Assembly: GCA_001465935.1 (NCBI GenBank) | Contig: LNKV01000036.1 | Span: 434,001-498,000 of the forward strand | Reading direction: 5' to 3' | From: Clarireedia homoeocarpa | Taxonomy: Eukaryota; Ascomycota; Leotiomycetes; Helotiales; Rutstroemiaceae | DNA: 64,000 nt | In this document: positions 1-11,500 of the stretch, piece by piece | Position numbering within the stretch: position 1 is the first letter of the stretch | How the letters are laid out: each line of letters opens with the position of its first letter | The notes under the pieces: generated by a model | Seen by the model: only the letters and a program-made list of their open reading frames with translations | Told to the model about the DNA's origin: nothing | Databases searched by the model: none | Position numbers and translations under genes: made by a program

Positions 1-396
1 GTTCGTGAGCTGCAGCTAACATTTACCGACAAAGGTGGCGGAGGAGACGGCAGAGTCAACAACATCACCTACGATACCATGTATATCGACAACGTCGACT
101 ATGCCATTGAAGTCGACCAATGCTACGGTCAAAAAAACCTGACCCTGTGTCTCCAATATCCATCTCCATTGACCATCACCAATATCGTTTTCAGAAACTT
201 CACTGGCAAAACCAGCAAGAAGTACAATCCAGAAATCGGTACTTTTGCATGCTCGAGCGAAACGGTCTGCAATAACATCGTTGCTTCAAATATCAACGTT
301 CTTAGTCCAAATGGCACTGATCAGGCTTACTGTTTGAACGTCAATGAGCCTGCGTTGGATGTTACTTGTACTGATGTATACAAGGGATTTAATTAA
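1..396 (+). CDS. GH28 exo-polygalacturonase-like pectinase, 3' end only
   Basis: This is the last 131 codons of a gene that begins before the window; frame 1 is open from base 1 to the TAA at 394-396. The product would be a secreted parallel beta-helix enzyme that trims galacturonan or rhamnogalacturonan in plant pectin. The sequence shows the C-terminal rungs typical of fungal exo-acting GH28 enzymes: a Gly-rich turn followed by an N-I-T-Y-D-T strand, an I-D-N-V-D-Y-A-I-E strand, the C-Y-G-Q-K-N loop, and late cysteine pairs (CSSETVC, YCLNV...CTD). Several N-x-S/T sequons fit secretion. The catalytic Asp residues lie upstream and cannot be checked. Whether it is an exo-polygalacturonase or an exo-rhamnogalacturonase cannot be settled from this part. 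Confidence 0.85.
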   Translation, partial: VRELQLTFTDKGGGGDGRVNNITYDTMYIDNVDYAIEVDQCYGQKNLTLCLQYPSPLTITNIVFRNFTGKTSKKYNPEIGTFACSSETVCNNIVASNINVLSPNGTDQAYCLNVNEPALDVTCTDVYKGFN

Positions 397-1017
397 ATAG
401 GGTAGAGAGGCAGCAGGAAGGATATCAATAATGAACATGATTATGAATCGTATGTATATAATTACGTCTGGATAATACGAAATCTGTAGTAGATAATCAC
501 CAAAAATTGTGCGAGTGTTACTCAAAATTTACCGCTAACTCTAAATATTTTATAACGTTACTGTAATTGATTTGAAGAAATTCGCATCCACCATGTTTAC
601 TATCCGCCCAAGAGACACCAGTAATTGATTCTTATAACTTGGGAGCAAAACAAGCCAATACATGATGACTCCGAAACCAGGAAGTATCATGAGATATCCC
701 ATCCAAAAGAAATCTTAGGGCGGCATGGTAGAATTAGGCCTTCCTGCCTACCTACTTGCCTGCCTGCCTGCCCCTCATCTAGGCTGCTGCCTTCATATCC
801 AACCCCCCTTTGACAATAGCCTTAGCAATCAGTTACATCGACGCCTCAGAATGCGCAACGACACCGACATTGTTGACAAGCCATGAACGCAGGCTTCGAC
901 CTACAAACTTCTGCCTCACTCTACCTTTCCCGCCCCGTCGCAAACTGATTCCAGCATTTTCGCAAACGAATCTCGTGTCGCATCCAACGCGTCTCCGCCC
1001 CAGCCTCAACCGCGACC
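397..1017. other. Intergenic, GH28 3' side to nej1 5' side
   Basis: No gene is supported here. A short imperfect tandem tract (CTAC/CTGC repeats) lies near 748-772. The stretch before 1018 is pyrimidine-rich, as in many fungal 5' leaders. Small ORFs at 625-1058 have no recognisable features. Confidence 0.6.
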
Positions 1018-2829
1018 ATGAACTGGAAACCACTCAAGTTATCCGCTTCGGCTGCTGAGCGAGTTCCTCCTTTTTTGATCGCGTCCGATTTCGCAACCGA
1101 CGCGTATGCGATCTATCTCACGGATTTCACGAATACATGGTGCGAGAAACTAGATAAAGATGAAATTCTTCGCCGGGGCAGAGAAGAGGATGCGAGTATT
1201 GATCCGAGTGAAGATGAAGATCAATTACGGATATTCTTGGATAAGATTAGATTTGGATTGGAGGGAGGGAAGGATACTGAGTTGAGACTGGGTGTTGGAT
1301 CTGCGGGACGAGTTGCACCGGAGTTGAGTCTGAATGTGAGGGTGCCGTTGCCGGGGGGTATGAGAGATCTGGAATGGGCATTTAGATTAGATGTACAGAG
1401 GCAGGGAGAGACAGCAGAAAAGCTGGTGATTCCGACGATTCAGCTGTTGCATGAGACGAAAAAGAGATCGGACAAGCTGATTGAGATGCTTGAAGAGAAG
1501 GATGCGGTGATCCAGAAGTTGGTAGATTCGTTGGAGCGCCTGGGTACGGATTTAGGTGCGGTCTTTCATCAGGCTGCTGGGAGACCTGGTAGGAAGGTTG
1601 ATCGAAAGAAGGCGAGTGAGAGGGTAAAGGGGCTTGGACCATTTGACGTTGGGGTATGGAGGACGGGATTGAAACCCAATGAGGCTTTGGACGTCCCGGA
1701 ACTATTGGATAGTGTCTTTGGAGAGGTGAACACAATCAGGCTGCCTCGCACAGATTTTCACAAACTACAAAGAGGTGAAGATTGGTGGAAAGGCATGGAT
1801 GGTGAGATGATACAATTATTTGGGGACGAGAATACAACCGCACCCAAGACTCCACCAAGGCCTGCTCAGCGAGACTCAATACCAGCGGAAGATGATGAAG
1901 ACGGATTCCAAATCCAAGCAACGCCACCTCATTTATCCAAGAACAAGCAAACATTTTCAATGGATGACTCCACAGAAGATGAATATGAAGACGATCTCGA
2001 CGCACCTTCACAACGAACCCAAATCCCAGACTCATTCCCGATCTCACAGCATCGCGCGCCGAGCCCACCTAAAGTACCGCCCAAAAAACTTGGAAATTTG
2101 GGAACGAAACGAAAAGCTCCTACACCAACACCGTCTCTACCTGCTCAAGAGGCAGATGATACTGTTACCGAAGACGATGAACCCATACCATCTCCACTTC
2201 CCAAGAATACGAACAGTGTCATTTATAACGATAATGATAACGATACCACCGAAGACGAGGAAGATGATACCCCACCACTACCCCCACCCAAACGACAGAA
2301 AACTCCCCAGAAATCACCAACACCACCACTACCACCTACCAAAAAGAAAAGTAAACTAGGGCAAATCCGCAGCAAGAAAGCCGCCACCCCGCCTCCCCCT
2401 TCTCCATCATCACCCCGCTCTCCCTCTCTCTCACCATCTCCACCTCCACCCCCCTCTTCTCAACCACCAGCCAGCCAAACCCAAACCCAAACCCAATACC
2501 AGCGTCCGAGAGGCAAACTAGGAAAAATTGGCGGACGCAAAAAGGAAACCACGCCCGAGGCGGATGTATTGCCGGAGCAGATAGCTACGCCCACGAAAAA
2601 GAGGATAGGTGGGATTGGGAGAGCGAAGGGGGGGACTTCTGTTTTGGAAGAGAGTGGGGAGGAAGGGAAAGTTGAGGAGGAAGAAACACAAAGGGAGAAG
2701 ACGCCGCCGCTGCCGCCAAAAGTGGAGACTGAGGAGGAGAAGGCGGATAGGAAGAGGGAGGAGTTGAAGAAGGAGTTGGAAGCGAAGGCGAAGGCGAAGG
2801 CGCCGGTTAAGAAGAAGAGGAAGTTTTAG
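1018..2829 (+). CDS. nej1: XLF/Nej1-family non-homologous end-joining factor
   Basis: Single-exon ORF of 603 aa. XLF/Nej1 works in the nucleus with Ku and the Lif1/XRCC4-DNA ligase IV complex to join double-strand breaks. The N-terminal ~130 residues look like the XLF head (start M-N-W-K-P-L, then S-F/D-Y-A-I-Y-L-T-D and the S-I-D-P-S-E block seen in fungal Nej1). A heptad-rich helix follows (about 135-180, E-T-K-K-R-S-D-K-L-I-E-M-L-E-E-K), the expected dimerising stalk. Residues 280-600 are a long disordered tail rich in Pro, Ser and acidic runs. The protein ends in Lys-Lys-Lys-Arg-Lys-Phe, matching the basic-plus-terminal-Phe Ku-binding motif of XLF proteins. The start is the first ATG after the pyrimidine-rich leader. 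The tail makes it longer than animal XLF. Confidence 0.85.
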   Translation: MNWKPLKLSASAAERVPPFLIASDFATDAYAIYLTDFTNTWCEKLDKDEILRRGREEDASIDPSEDEDQLRIFLDKIRFGLEGGKDTELRLGVGSAGRVAPELSLNVRVPLPGGMRDLEWAFRLDVQRQGETAEKLVIPTIQLLHETKKRSDKLIEMLEEKDAVIQKLVDSLERLGTDLGAVFHQAAGRPGRKVDRKKASERVKGLGPFDVGVWRTGLKPNEALDVPELLDSVFGEVNTIRLPRTDFHKLQRGEDWWKGMDGEMIQLFGDENTTAPKTPPRPAQRDSIPAEDDEDGFQIQATPPHLSKNKQTFSMDDSTEDEYEDDLDAPSQRTQIPDSFPISQHRAPSPPKVPPKKLGNLGTKRKAPTPTPSLPAQEADDTVTEDDEPIPSPLPKNTNSVIYNDNDNDTTEDEEDDTPPLPPPKRQKTPQKSPTPPLPPTKKKSKLGQIRSKKAATPPPPSPSSPRSPSLSPSPPPPPSSQPPASQTQTQTQYQRPRGKLGKIGGRKKETTPEADVLPEQIATPTKKRIGGIGRAKGGTSVLEESGEEGKVEEEETQREKTPPLPPKVETEEEKADRKREELKKELEAKAKAKAPVKKKRKF

Positions 2830-4098
2830 GTGGATGGATGTGGTAGGTGGAATTCCTATGGGTGAGGTTTGATCTTTTGAGATGTGTATTGAAGGTGGTG
2901 GGTTCCGATATTGATGTCAAATGTTCATATAACCTCTAGTGATATCTGCTACACTTCATGCATTATTCCCATTCGAGTTGGGGGGGGGGGGGGGGGTTTG
3001 AAGATATTCCGTGTTAGGCAAACCTACTTGCTGATTCTCTCCTCTTGCAGCAGCTTTCATTTTCTTGGAAAGGAAATATGTGAGAATCATCGCTATATCA
3101 TTCCGAAGGGGTAGCATGTGCGAATGAATGCAGTTTCTTCCATCATTGTAAAGATGGATGGACGAGGAAGTCGTTCATTTCACACAACGGAAGAAAAATA
3201 CCCAACCTAACTCAGTTCATAAGAATATGATATAACAAAGGAGTGAGTAGTATATACATACATGAATGTGAAAAAAAAAATCGAAACACTCGTGATTGAT
3301 ACAACACCCCCTCCAGCCAATTCAACTCGTACCAATCAAACCCTACCACCCCGCCTCCTGCTCCGCCTCCTTCTCCTCCTCATCCTACTCATCGAATCTC
3401 ATCGAGATGTACAGATATGCAACAAAAAATCATTCCATCCATCCACACACACAGAGCAGCGATTCGACGATGCCAGCGATCCCAACGCGGAAGAGGCGAA
3501 TAGACAAGGGTGGTTAGAGATCTCGGCTGTGAGACGGAGATCTGATCTGCGAAAAGGGATCGAGATGCAGATGTGCAACAATGGAATTGGGATTTAATCT
3601 GTGGAAAATGGGTTTTTATTTTTTTATTTTTTTTCCCCGGAGAGGGCCATGGATTAGATGGTTAGATGGAGGGAGGTGATGATTGAATAGGAAACGGGAA
3701 TTTTGTGGGGAGGGGAGGCGAGGTGAGGGTGCGGATGGAGTTGCGGTGGTGGTGCTGTACTATGGTATGGGGATGCGGAGTGCTAACCTGATGGGAGGCG
3801 AGGGCGGCAAATAGATATCTGGAGTATAGTTTGGGTAGTGGTTGTACCACCGAACTCCGTTCAAGAACGTTTGCCACAACTTTCAGAAAGAATGTACAGA
3901 AGAAAAGAAATAGAATTGATAGTGAGTTGCCCTGAATGGAAGCCTAAGCTCCATTCGTGGGTTGAATTATAATATCCAATGCATTACAAGAAGCAGAACA
4001 CTACCTGAAACCTCCCGGTCAATCTTTTCGACAGCCCTCCAATCTCCTAAACCTATATAATACAAACAAGAATACAATCGCCCCCAGTCCACTATCAT
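2830..4098. other. Intergenic between nej1 and the convergent gene on the minus strand
   Basis: This is a 3'-to-3' interval of 1.27 kb. It holds a run of 17 G at 2980-2996 and a T-rich tract near 3612-3634. The ORFs within it (for example 3262-3597) are low-complexity and overlap one another, so I do not call genes. Confidence 0.55.
2980..2996. repeat. Homopolymer run of 17 G
   Basis: Directly visible uninterrupted G tract about 150 bp after the nej1 stop codon. It may be a sequencing-prone or G-quadruplex-capable site. Confidence 0.95.
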
Positions 4099-6138
4099 CT
4101 ACACATAGCCCTTATTCCCACCCCACACCATGACCGGAGTAGGTCCCGCCCTATGCTCGTTCCGCCACTCCTGATCCCACTCCCTACTCCTCTCTTCATA
4201 CAGCGCCTCTGCAGCGACCCTCCGATCTCTCTTATCGAACCAGCCGACCACAAACGCATACGACAGATTCAAGCCCGAAAGTATGTACTGAGCCACCTGC
4301 AGCTTGACACCTTTCGTTAACTGTTCGCCCGAGTTGCCGTTGCGTAAAGTAATGAATTGGAGAGCCGACACCGCCATACTGATAGCGCCGGATGTACTGC
4401 TCATGTTTCCGGACGCGAAGGTAAGAAGGGAGAGGGTGAAGGCTTTTTGGGATCGGATGAGCCAGATGGAGGAGATCCAGGCGACTACGAAGGCACCGAA
4501 GGGGATGATGATTAGGGGGAAGAGAACGCGCTGAAGGGAAACGGCAAGGAGGATTGTGTTGGCGGTGTCTACGTCAATGCTGCTGTTGAATAGTTGATTT
4601 TGTACTAACGAAGCTGTCTTATTTGTGCCGTATATGAAAGGGAGAGTTGGAGCACATTTGGTGGTGTCGCCGTCTATACTGCAGATTCCTAGTAGCAAGG
4701 CAAGTCAGTAAGTGTTTCTATCAACAACGAGCTAAGAGCGACAGAGAGAACGTACCGAAATATCCTACCCTGAAGTTAGGGAGGAGGAACTCTTCAGCAC
4801 CTCCCGCGAAAACATTGACGGTGAACAAATTGCGGCTTATCAGATTGTTCGTAGTACATCCAGTTATGACAGCGACTATGACTTTGTCAGTAGGATTCGT
4901 AGAGAAAGATCGCACAGCGACTCACTGTATAGGCCAACAATAGCACCACCGAACATGATATATGCGAACCGACGCCATCCTGTGCTGACTTGCAGTGTTG
5001 GAGCAACTCGATCTTCGAGACCTTGCACCCATCGCACATCTGCTGCAGTCTTCTCTTTGAGCCTTTGCTCTTTAGCTTCCATCTTCCTATCGAACTCGTG
5101 CTCTTTTTCGCGGACTCTAGCATATCGCGCCTCCAGTTCTTCCTGAGCCCTCATGACCTCTTGATGTCTCCTCTCTAGTATATGAGCTGCTTCCGCCTGA
5201 GTTCTTTGATCATGTCCCGAGACGCTCGAGGGAATGTGTTGGTGTCCGTAACTGTGTCGTCTCTTGGACATGCTTGCCTCGTTTTTCTCCATCTGCTTCT
5301 GCAGCGCTTGTGCTGCAATAGCTTGAGCCTCTCTTTGCTGCCTGTCTAAAAGTCTACTTTTATCTTCGAAATCTTTCTGTAACTTCTCATTCTTCCTTTC
5401 TCTTTCTTTTTCCATCTTCTTTTCCATCTTCTTTTCCTCCTTTAACCTGCGTCTCTTAAGCTTTTTCTCTTCTCTTCTCCTCTTTTTCTCAATCTCCTTT
5501 TCGGCCTTTCTTCTAAGCTTTTCTTCCGCCTTCTTATTAGCTATCCGCTCTCGCCTCATTCGTTTATGTTCCTGCTCCAGCTCCTCTTTGTACGCTTTCT
5601 CGTCGTCCTCGTCTAGGATGCGTTCGTATTGCTTCGGCGCTTTCTCAACTTGAACATTTGTGCTATCGTCATCCGTCCTCCACCACCTCCCTTTCTCCGA
5701 TTGCATCTTGTCTTTCTTTGACGAGCTAGACCACCACCTGCCCTTGCCGCTGCCCTTCCCTGGTGCTGTCGATGAGAACGAGGCTGATGTTTCTCGTTTC
5801 TTATCAGATCTCCTGTTTTTGTCCCAATCTCAAGCTTTATTATATCCTTTATATGCTTTCCTAGCTCTAAATCCATACCTGAGAAGCTTCAAAGGTAACA
5901 TATACTGAGCATGCAGTCCAATAATCGGGTGATCTCTGGGATGAAAACATGAATGTTAGTAATCAGCAAAGCGACTTCATTGATCAGATGGGGTTTGATT
6001 TCCAATTGTGGTATTCATGTTGATTGTTATTTGTGTTTCTAGAAGCAGGGGAAGATGAAAGGTGCGGGAAGTGAGAAGTTGGTTGAGGGAAATGCTTGCA
6101 TTATCTCACAGGTGAGAAAAGAGGACAATGGCCTCCAT
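4099..6138 (-). CDS. Unrecognised fungal coiled-coil plus multi-pass membrane protein, five exons
   Basis: I rebuilt five exons that stay in phase: 6138-6110, 5935-5879, 5812-4926, 4875-4756 and 4688-4099, giving about 560 aa. Introns start GTGAGA, GTATGG, GTGAGT and GTACGT and end in AG, with CTAAC/CTGAC-like branch points. Residues roughly 60-290 are extremely Lys/Arg/Glu-rich coiled coil (repeated E-K-K-R-R-E-E-K, M-E-K-K-M-E-K). The last 230 residues hold about five hydrophobic segments (for example Y-I-M-F-G-G-A-I-V-G-L-Y and V-L-F-P-L-I-I-I-P-F-G-A-F). The family is not known to me. Membrane location is an inference from hydrophobicity. The first two small exons are the least certain part; the 3' three exons are strong. 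Confidence 0.7.
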
Positions 6139-7050
6139 CATAGCCATCAACACATCCTATGAGCGTAACCGTCCAAAAATGCCAGACTATAGCCACAGTG
6201 TACATGTTTGAGGCCTTAAAAAAAAAGTTTCTATTCGAATTGTGGCTCATAAGAGGGTGTCGGCATGTCTAGACATGAAACAAGTGATAATTTGGTCAAC
6301 ATTTTCAGCCACGGCGGACTTTGACGAATGGAAAGAAATGAGACTAGCTTGGGTAATACATTTGACCTCGAGTGATTTACTACTGGTAAGATGAAATGGT
6401 GGTATGTTCTGTTGGTTGGGGCTGACGGTTGTAGGAGCGCGCGTATACCTGGTTGGAGCGGCCGGTAGGGCTGTTGACCTTCCCAACCTTTACCAACACC
6501 AATAATCTCCAGTAGAACTTCTCGCGTTGGGGGGCAAATCCATGACTGAACAAACAAAATCTTTATGTAGCATACATAACTTGATTGCTGTGGCAAAAAA
6601 AAAACATCCACCAATTATCAATAAGTGGTTGCATTGACTTAGCACGAGCTTGATGGCCGTAAGTCCCACCACTCGGTGAAAATCGACGGAGCACCATGTA
6701 ACTTCATGAGAAGCAAGTCATCCCCAAGTAAGGTGGCCTGGCCATGTCGGCTTAAAATGCTTGAGAACAGGTTCTCGCATGCTGAAACACAGCATTGCAA
6801 GGCGAAGAAGGCACGCGGACTAAATCTTCCAGCAAGAGGGTCTGGAAATCGCCCGCTCTGCCTCACGAGACATGTTTTGGCCAAATATGGAATTCTGTTG
6901 GTTTGTAGATAAGGAGAAGCTTCTCACTGATTTGAGTGTTTTGCTGAACAAGAGCTCGAGGTCTTTTCCTACAGCCTCACTCAAGCCTTGCCTGATAACT
7001 ACTCATTCTTTGATTAATGAACTCCAGATCCTCAAAAACATCACAACACA
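6139..7050. other. Intergenic, divergent 5' ends
   Basis: About 0.9 kb between two divergent start codons. It presumably carries both promoters. ORFs in it (6231-6614 minus, 6676-6912 plus) show no domain or codon signal I trust. Confidence 0.5.
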
Positions 7051-7823
7051 ATGGCATCCAGATACAATGTAATTGATTATGAATCGGACGACGAGCAAGA
7101 TGGCAGCATCAGTGGTCCCAGTAATGACAACCTCGTCTCAGCAGCTTCCTTCGTTACTCAACTTTTGACCAAGCAAGGCATCAATTATGCTCTGATGGGA
7201 GCATTCGCTCTTAAATGCTTTGGAAGTAATCGTGATACCAATAATGTCGACATTGCCGTAGACACTTCGATGAAGCGATTATGGCAGATAATCGAACCAG
7301 AGGACAGGTATTAAACGTCGATCCCTTGGAGTGGTTCAAAACATGGCTGACAAGGAATATAGACTCGTAATTCCTCAATCTCGACTTGTCGCAGATGTAA
7401 TGAAGATATTCGTTAAGACTGGCCCAGGCTATGATCATTGTAGGGACGCCAAACTGATTGAAGTGGAAATGATTTCTCCAGGTGAGTATCATCACACCAT
7501 GCAGCACAGAGCAAACGCTAACGCGATGTGAAGGTTCAAATGGCAGTCCAAGACATATCGGAAGCCATCAACAGATGCTCGTCGTGTCCGGACCCTTGGG
7601 TGAACAAGTATCGTTCAAGGCCTTGGACGTCTTGTATCTGTTACGTAGCAAGTTGGAAGTCATTGCCGCGCGTGGAGCTCCTAAGGACTTTCTTGACATC
7701 CAATTTATCGTTGACCATTGGTCACAAGAAATTGCCAAAATTCAAGGATATTCGATAGCCACGAGAATACAATCTGATATCCAGTCGATATTAACACCGC
7801 CACAATCACCTCAACTTGTATAA
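7051..7823 (+). CDS. Small nucleotidyltransferase-fold protein, three exons
   Basis: Exons 7051-7307, 7363-7481 and 7534-7823 join in phase to 221 aa. Introns are 55 and 52 bp with GTATTA/GTGAGT donors and GCTGAC/GCTAAC branch points. Residues 40-66 read as the opening of the polymerase-beta-like nucleotidyltransferase fold: a G-A-x-A-L-K helix start, then G-S-N-R-D-T and an N-V-D-I-A-V-D strand in place of the usual D-V-D. A second conserved-looking stretch at the exon 1/2 join (R-L-V-I-P, V-K-I/M-K-I-F, T-G-P-G-Y-D) is typical of fungal members. Substrate and role are unknown. The first Asp of the metal-binding pair is Asn here, so activity is doubtful. It could be a substrate-binding homologue rather than an active transferase. 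Confidence 0.65.
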
Positions 7824-8525
7824 ACACAAAACGGGTATATAGCATTGTAAGGGTAGGAAATCAAAAGAGGGTAAAAACATAAGGCGTATAGTGTATGAGT
7901 ATATTTGAACGCTGGAGTCGCGTGGATATCTCTAGGAGCTGCCGGACGGCTCAATCACTGCTGTATCATCATTCCAGGCGTTTGGGACAGTATTAGGATT
8001 GGCACCGGCATGGAAATCGGCGTTGGTCTTATAGTGGCCAAAGTAGTATTAGCATTTCGTAGGCGTCTTCAATCAGTCGATTTATGTAGAAACCCGCTGG
8101 TGATGGGGACAGCTTGTAAGATATCCGTTCAATTGAATTGCAGGCATAGAGGTATCGACATAAGCGTAGTACAACATATACAATATGTACAATATTGCTG
8201 AGTAAATCAGAGCATTTCATAATGCCGTGGTCGAACGAAAGTCCATACGGGCCAAACGGACATATTTTCGGGAAGTTGCTGTCGATGATGCATCATCGGG
8301 GTGTCGTGTGTTGTTTCGTGCATTGCCTTAGGCTCTGCTGTAGGGTCGGTAATTCAGCATTTTGGCATACTGTATGCGCCAGCGCCAGCGCTCGCTCCCG
8401 CTCCCCGCTCCCGCTCCCACTCCAATCTACTCCTACTCGAATCGTTACCCCATCGCCGGGATCATTTCACGACTGCTCTTCATGAGCCAAAGCAAGATGC
8501 CTCCCTGAATGCCGAAACTGCCAGG
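7824..8525. other. Intergenic, rtc1 upstream region
   Basis: No independent gene seen. The rtc1 frame is open back to an ATG at 8301, so part of this region could encode a 75-residue extension. That extension is Ala/Pro/Ser simple sequence and I treat it as 5' leader. Confidence 0.5.
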
Positions 8526-11500
8526 ATGAATAAAGGAAAGATAATGAGAAAGTTGCTGGGACAGTCTTCGACCATTGAGGTTTCTGGCACGAATAACATC
8601 GATTCCCCTCAACCACGACCGAGTGCTTCGCAGAAAACCGTCTATTCGGCGGGCGCACCCCTCACATGTCTTGGCCGTTCTCCAGATGGCCAGCGTGCTG
8701 TCATAGCTGGTCCGAAAGTATTCAAAATTGTGAAAACGGAGGGGTCAACGATAACAGAGGAGCTCGATTTGCGCGCCGCGATTTCTTCCTACGCTTCCAC
8801 CCATGATCCCTCGGCAGCCTCTGTAGAACAGCTCAATATAAGGGCGGTCAGATGGTCGCATGCTTTTCTCAGCTCTACAATAGTTACAGCAGGTGGAAAT
8901 GGAAGGATAACAGTCTACGATCTCAACCGCGTGGGGGAAGGGATCGAGGTTGGTCGTACTCAGGAACACGCCCGACAGGTACATAAGCTTGCGATCAATC
9001 CTTTCAAGTGCAACTGGCTATTATCAGCCAGCCAAGATGGAACTATCAAAGCCTTTGATATTAGGGACCCTCGACGTTCTCTGTTCACATTCAAATGCAA
9101 CGCAGATGCCGTCCGAGATGTTAAATGGTCGCCAATTGATGGCATGGAGTTCGCATGCTCCACTGATGCAGGAGTCATACAGAAATGGGACTACAGGAAA
9201 TTCCATGCGCCTATACTAAAAATTACAGCACACACCAGTGCCGTGTTTTCAATTTCATGGCATCCAGATGGGAATCATCTGATAAGTGGAGGCAAGGACC
9301 AGCAATGTCATGTATGGGATATATCCAAGACAGCAGAACGAGGTCAACGCCCAAGATATTCCTTTTTGACCCCTGCACCAGTATCAAATGTCTGCTGGAG
9401 ACCAGCGTGCTGGTCAGCTACCGGTCAAGGAAACAGAGCTGCGCAGGTTGCCGTCACTTATGATGACTCGAGCGCCAGTAGAGCCCAGTTCTCAACCATA
9501 CACATTTGGGATCTTGCTAGGCCAACCATGGTGTTCAAGGAAATTGAGGAATCAAACAGTGCGCCCACTGGCATTCTCTGGAGTACCCGAGATCTTCTAT
9601 GGAGTGTGGACAAAGAAGGTCAATTCATACAGACAGATGTAGCATTCTCACCAAAAGTTATTGAGCGAAGGAGTCTATCGACCTTTTCTTTCTCGCCTAG
9701 TGGTGACGCTTTGATGGTACTTGAGGAGCGCCCTGGTATTAGACGACCTCGCCCTACCATCAATTCCCCTCAATTATCCCCAAATTTTCAGCCCCTTCCA
9801 AATACCCCATCGTTCACAGCCAGTCAAAGTGATTCTGAAGAAGATGTTGTCGGTAGTTTTCTCGGTCCAAGAAGACGTAAGCATCACCAGAGGCGGCATA
9901 GTGGACGTTTAACCCAACCACTAAGCACGACTCTTCCGAACCCAGCTGGCATGGTTGATAGCAGAGTTATGTCACTGGAAGATGCTGTCCAGATTACTGG
10001 AATTTACAAGCCTCAACAAGTTATGGCTATCGGTCATGCCCCTTCAACAACAAACCGTGCGACATTTCAATATCTCAGTAATTGCTACCTCGAAGGGATA
10101 GCTCAGATTCCCCGGGAAACAACCAAAAATGTCCCTTTCAACACCGCCGTTGCAAAAGTAATGGAGGACTTTGCACAAGGCGCGGCGAACATTAGGTGTT
10201 ATCGTCTTAGTCAAACCTGGAGACTTCTCGCCTTTACTATTGATCTCCTCCTGGTAAGAAGAGCAGAATCTCATCGTCAGTCCAGGTTGCAAAATCCTTC
10301 GCGCAAAGAGGGCGGTCCAAAATTCCCTAACAATTCCACAAGCGAAGAGCAAGAGCCTAGTGAAGCGACACCTCGGAAGAATCCGAAAATAGCAACTCCA
10401 AATGAAATAGCACTCCATCCAACAGTGCGGTCTATCATTGCAGATGAGACTGAAAGCACTTCAAACGTGACGACACCCCTTGTGCGGCCTGTTGTGGATT
10501 CTCCCTCACAGGGTACCATGAAAGGCATGAATGACGGAACAGTGGAGAATGATCATTTAGCGCTCCCCCCCGCAGTAGCTGCGACAAACAGCGCACCAAT
10601 TGCAGTGCCGGGGAGTTACGAATCGGAGCAGACGTCATCAAGTATAGAAGGATATGATTTTTATGGTATGGAGTCCTTTAAGCCAATCATTGACTTTGTC
10701 CCCCCTAAGAAACAACCCCTGCGTTTAGACTACTCGGATCAAAACAACTACGCTCAGCGTATGGGATTAACTCGCCATGATTCTGGTGAGAGTTTCCAGA
10801 TGTTTTCGACTTCCAGCGATTCCCAGCCTAAATTCTTAAGTGGTTCTGAGAGCAGTGTTAAGAGAGATGATGGCCCGTCTCTGCGAGATAGAGTGTCTAC
10901 TTGGGAAGGCAGTTTTCCTTCTAAGCACGGATCTATCAATTCTCACCCATCAGAGGAATCTATGGAACGAATCCCCGAAGAACCATCCAACCCACCAATA
11001 ATCTCCCCACTCCACACCCCACGCAAACCCCCTCCTACACCTATCATCATTGACCCCCCCTCGGAAATCAACTACTCCGACGATCCCGACCTCCTCGAAA
11101 GCGACTTCCTCCCCTGGCCTGAAGACCAGGAATCCGACTTCCTCATCACTCCCCTGGACCCCTGCGTCATCATTCCCCGCACCATCGCCTTCGAAACACA
11201 AACCGGCCCCCTCAACGCCGCCGCCATGATCCTCCTCCTCCGCCGTCTTCTCCCTCCCAACACCATCGACCCCATCCACGCCGAGGCCATCCTCCGCCAA
11301 TACCACCACCGTCTCACCACAATGCAGCTCTTCCACGAAGCCGCTCTCCTCCGCAATACCTGCGTCCCTCTCTACTCTTCCATCTACGCGCCCTCCCAAG
11401 AACAAGTCAGCATCGGATTCTTCTGCACCCAGTGCAACAAACCCCTTGAGAACGATCCTCTAGTTCCAGGGTCTTGCTGGAAGTGTCCGCGTTGTCGGAA

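Noticed and set aside
1820..2359. 179-codon ORF inside nej1
   Set aside because: Out-of-frame shadow of the Pro/Ser-rich tail of the XLF protein.
8301..8525. 75-residue N-terminal extension of rtc1
   Set aside because: In frame, but it is Ala/Pro/Ser simple sequence from a repeated CTCCCG tract. The ATG at 8526 starts the plausible conserved part.
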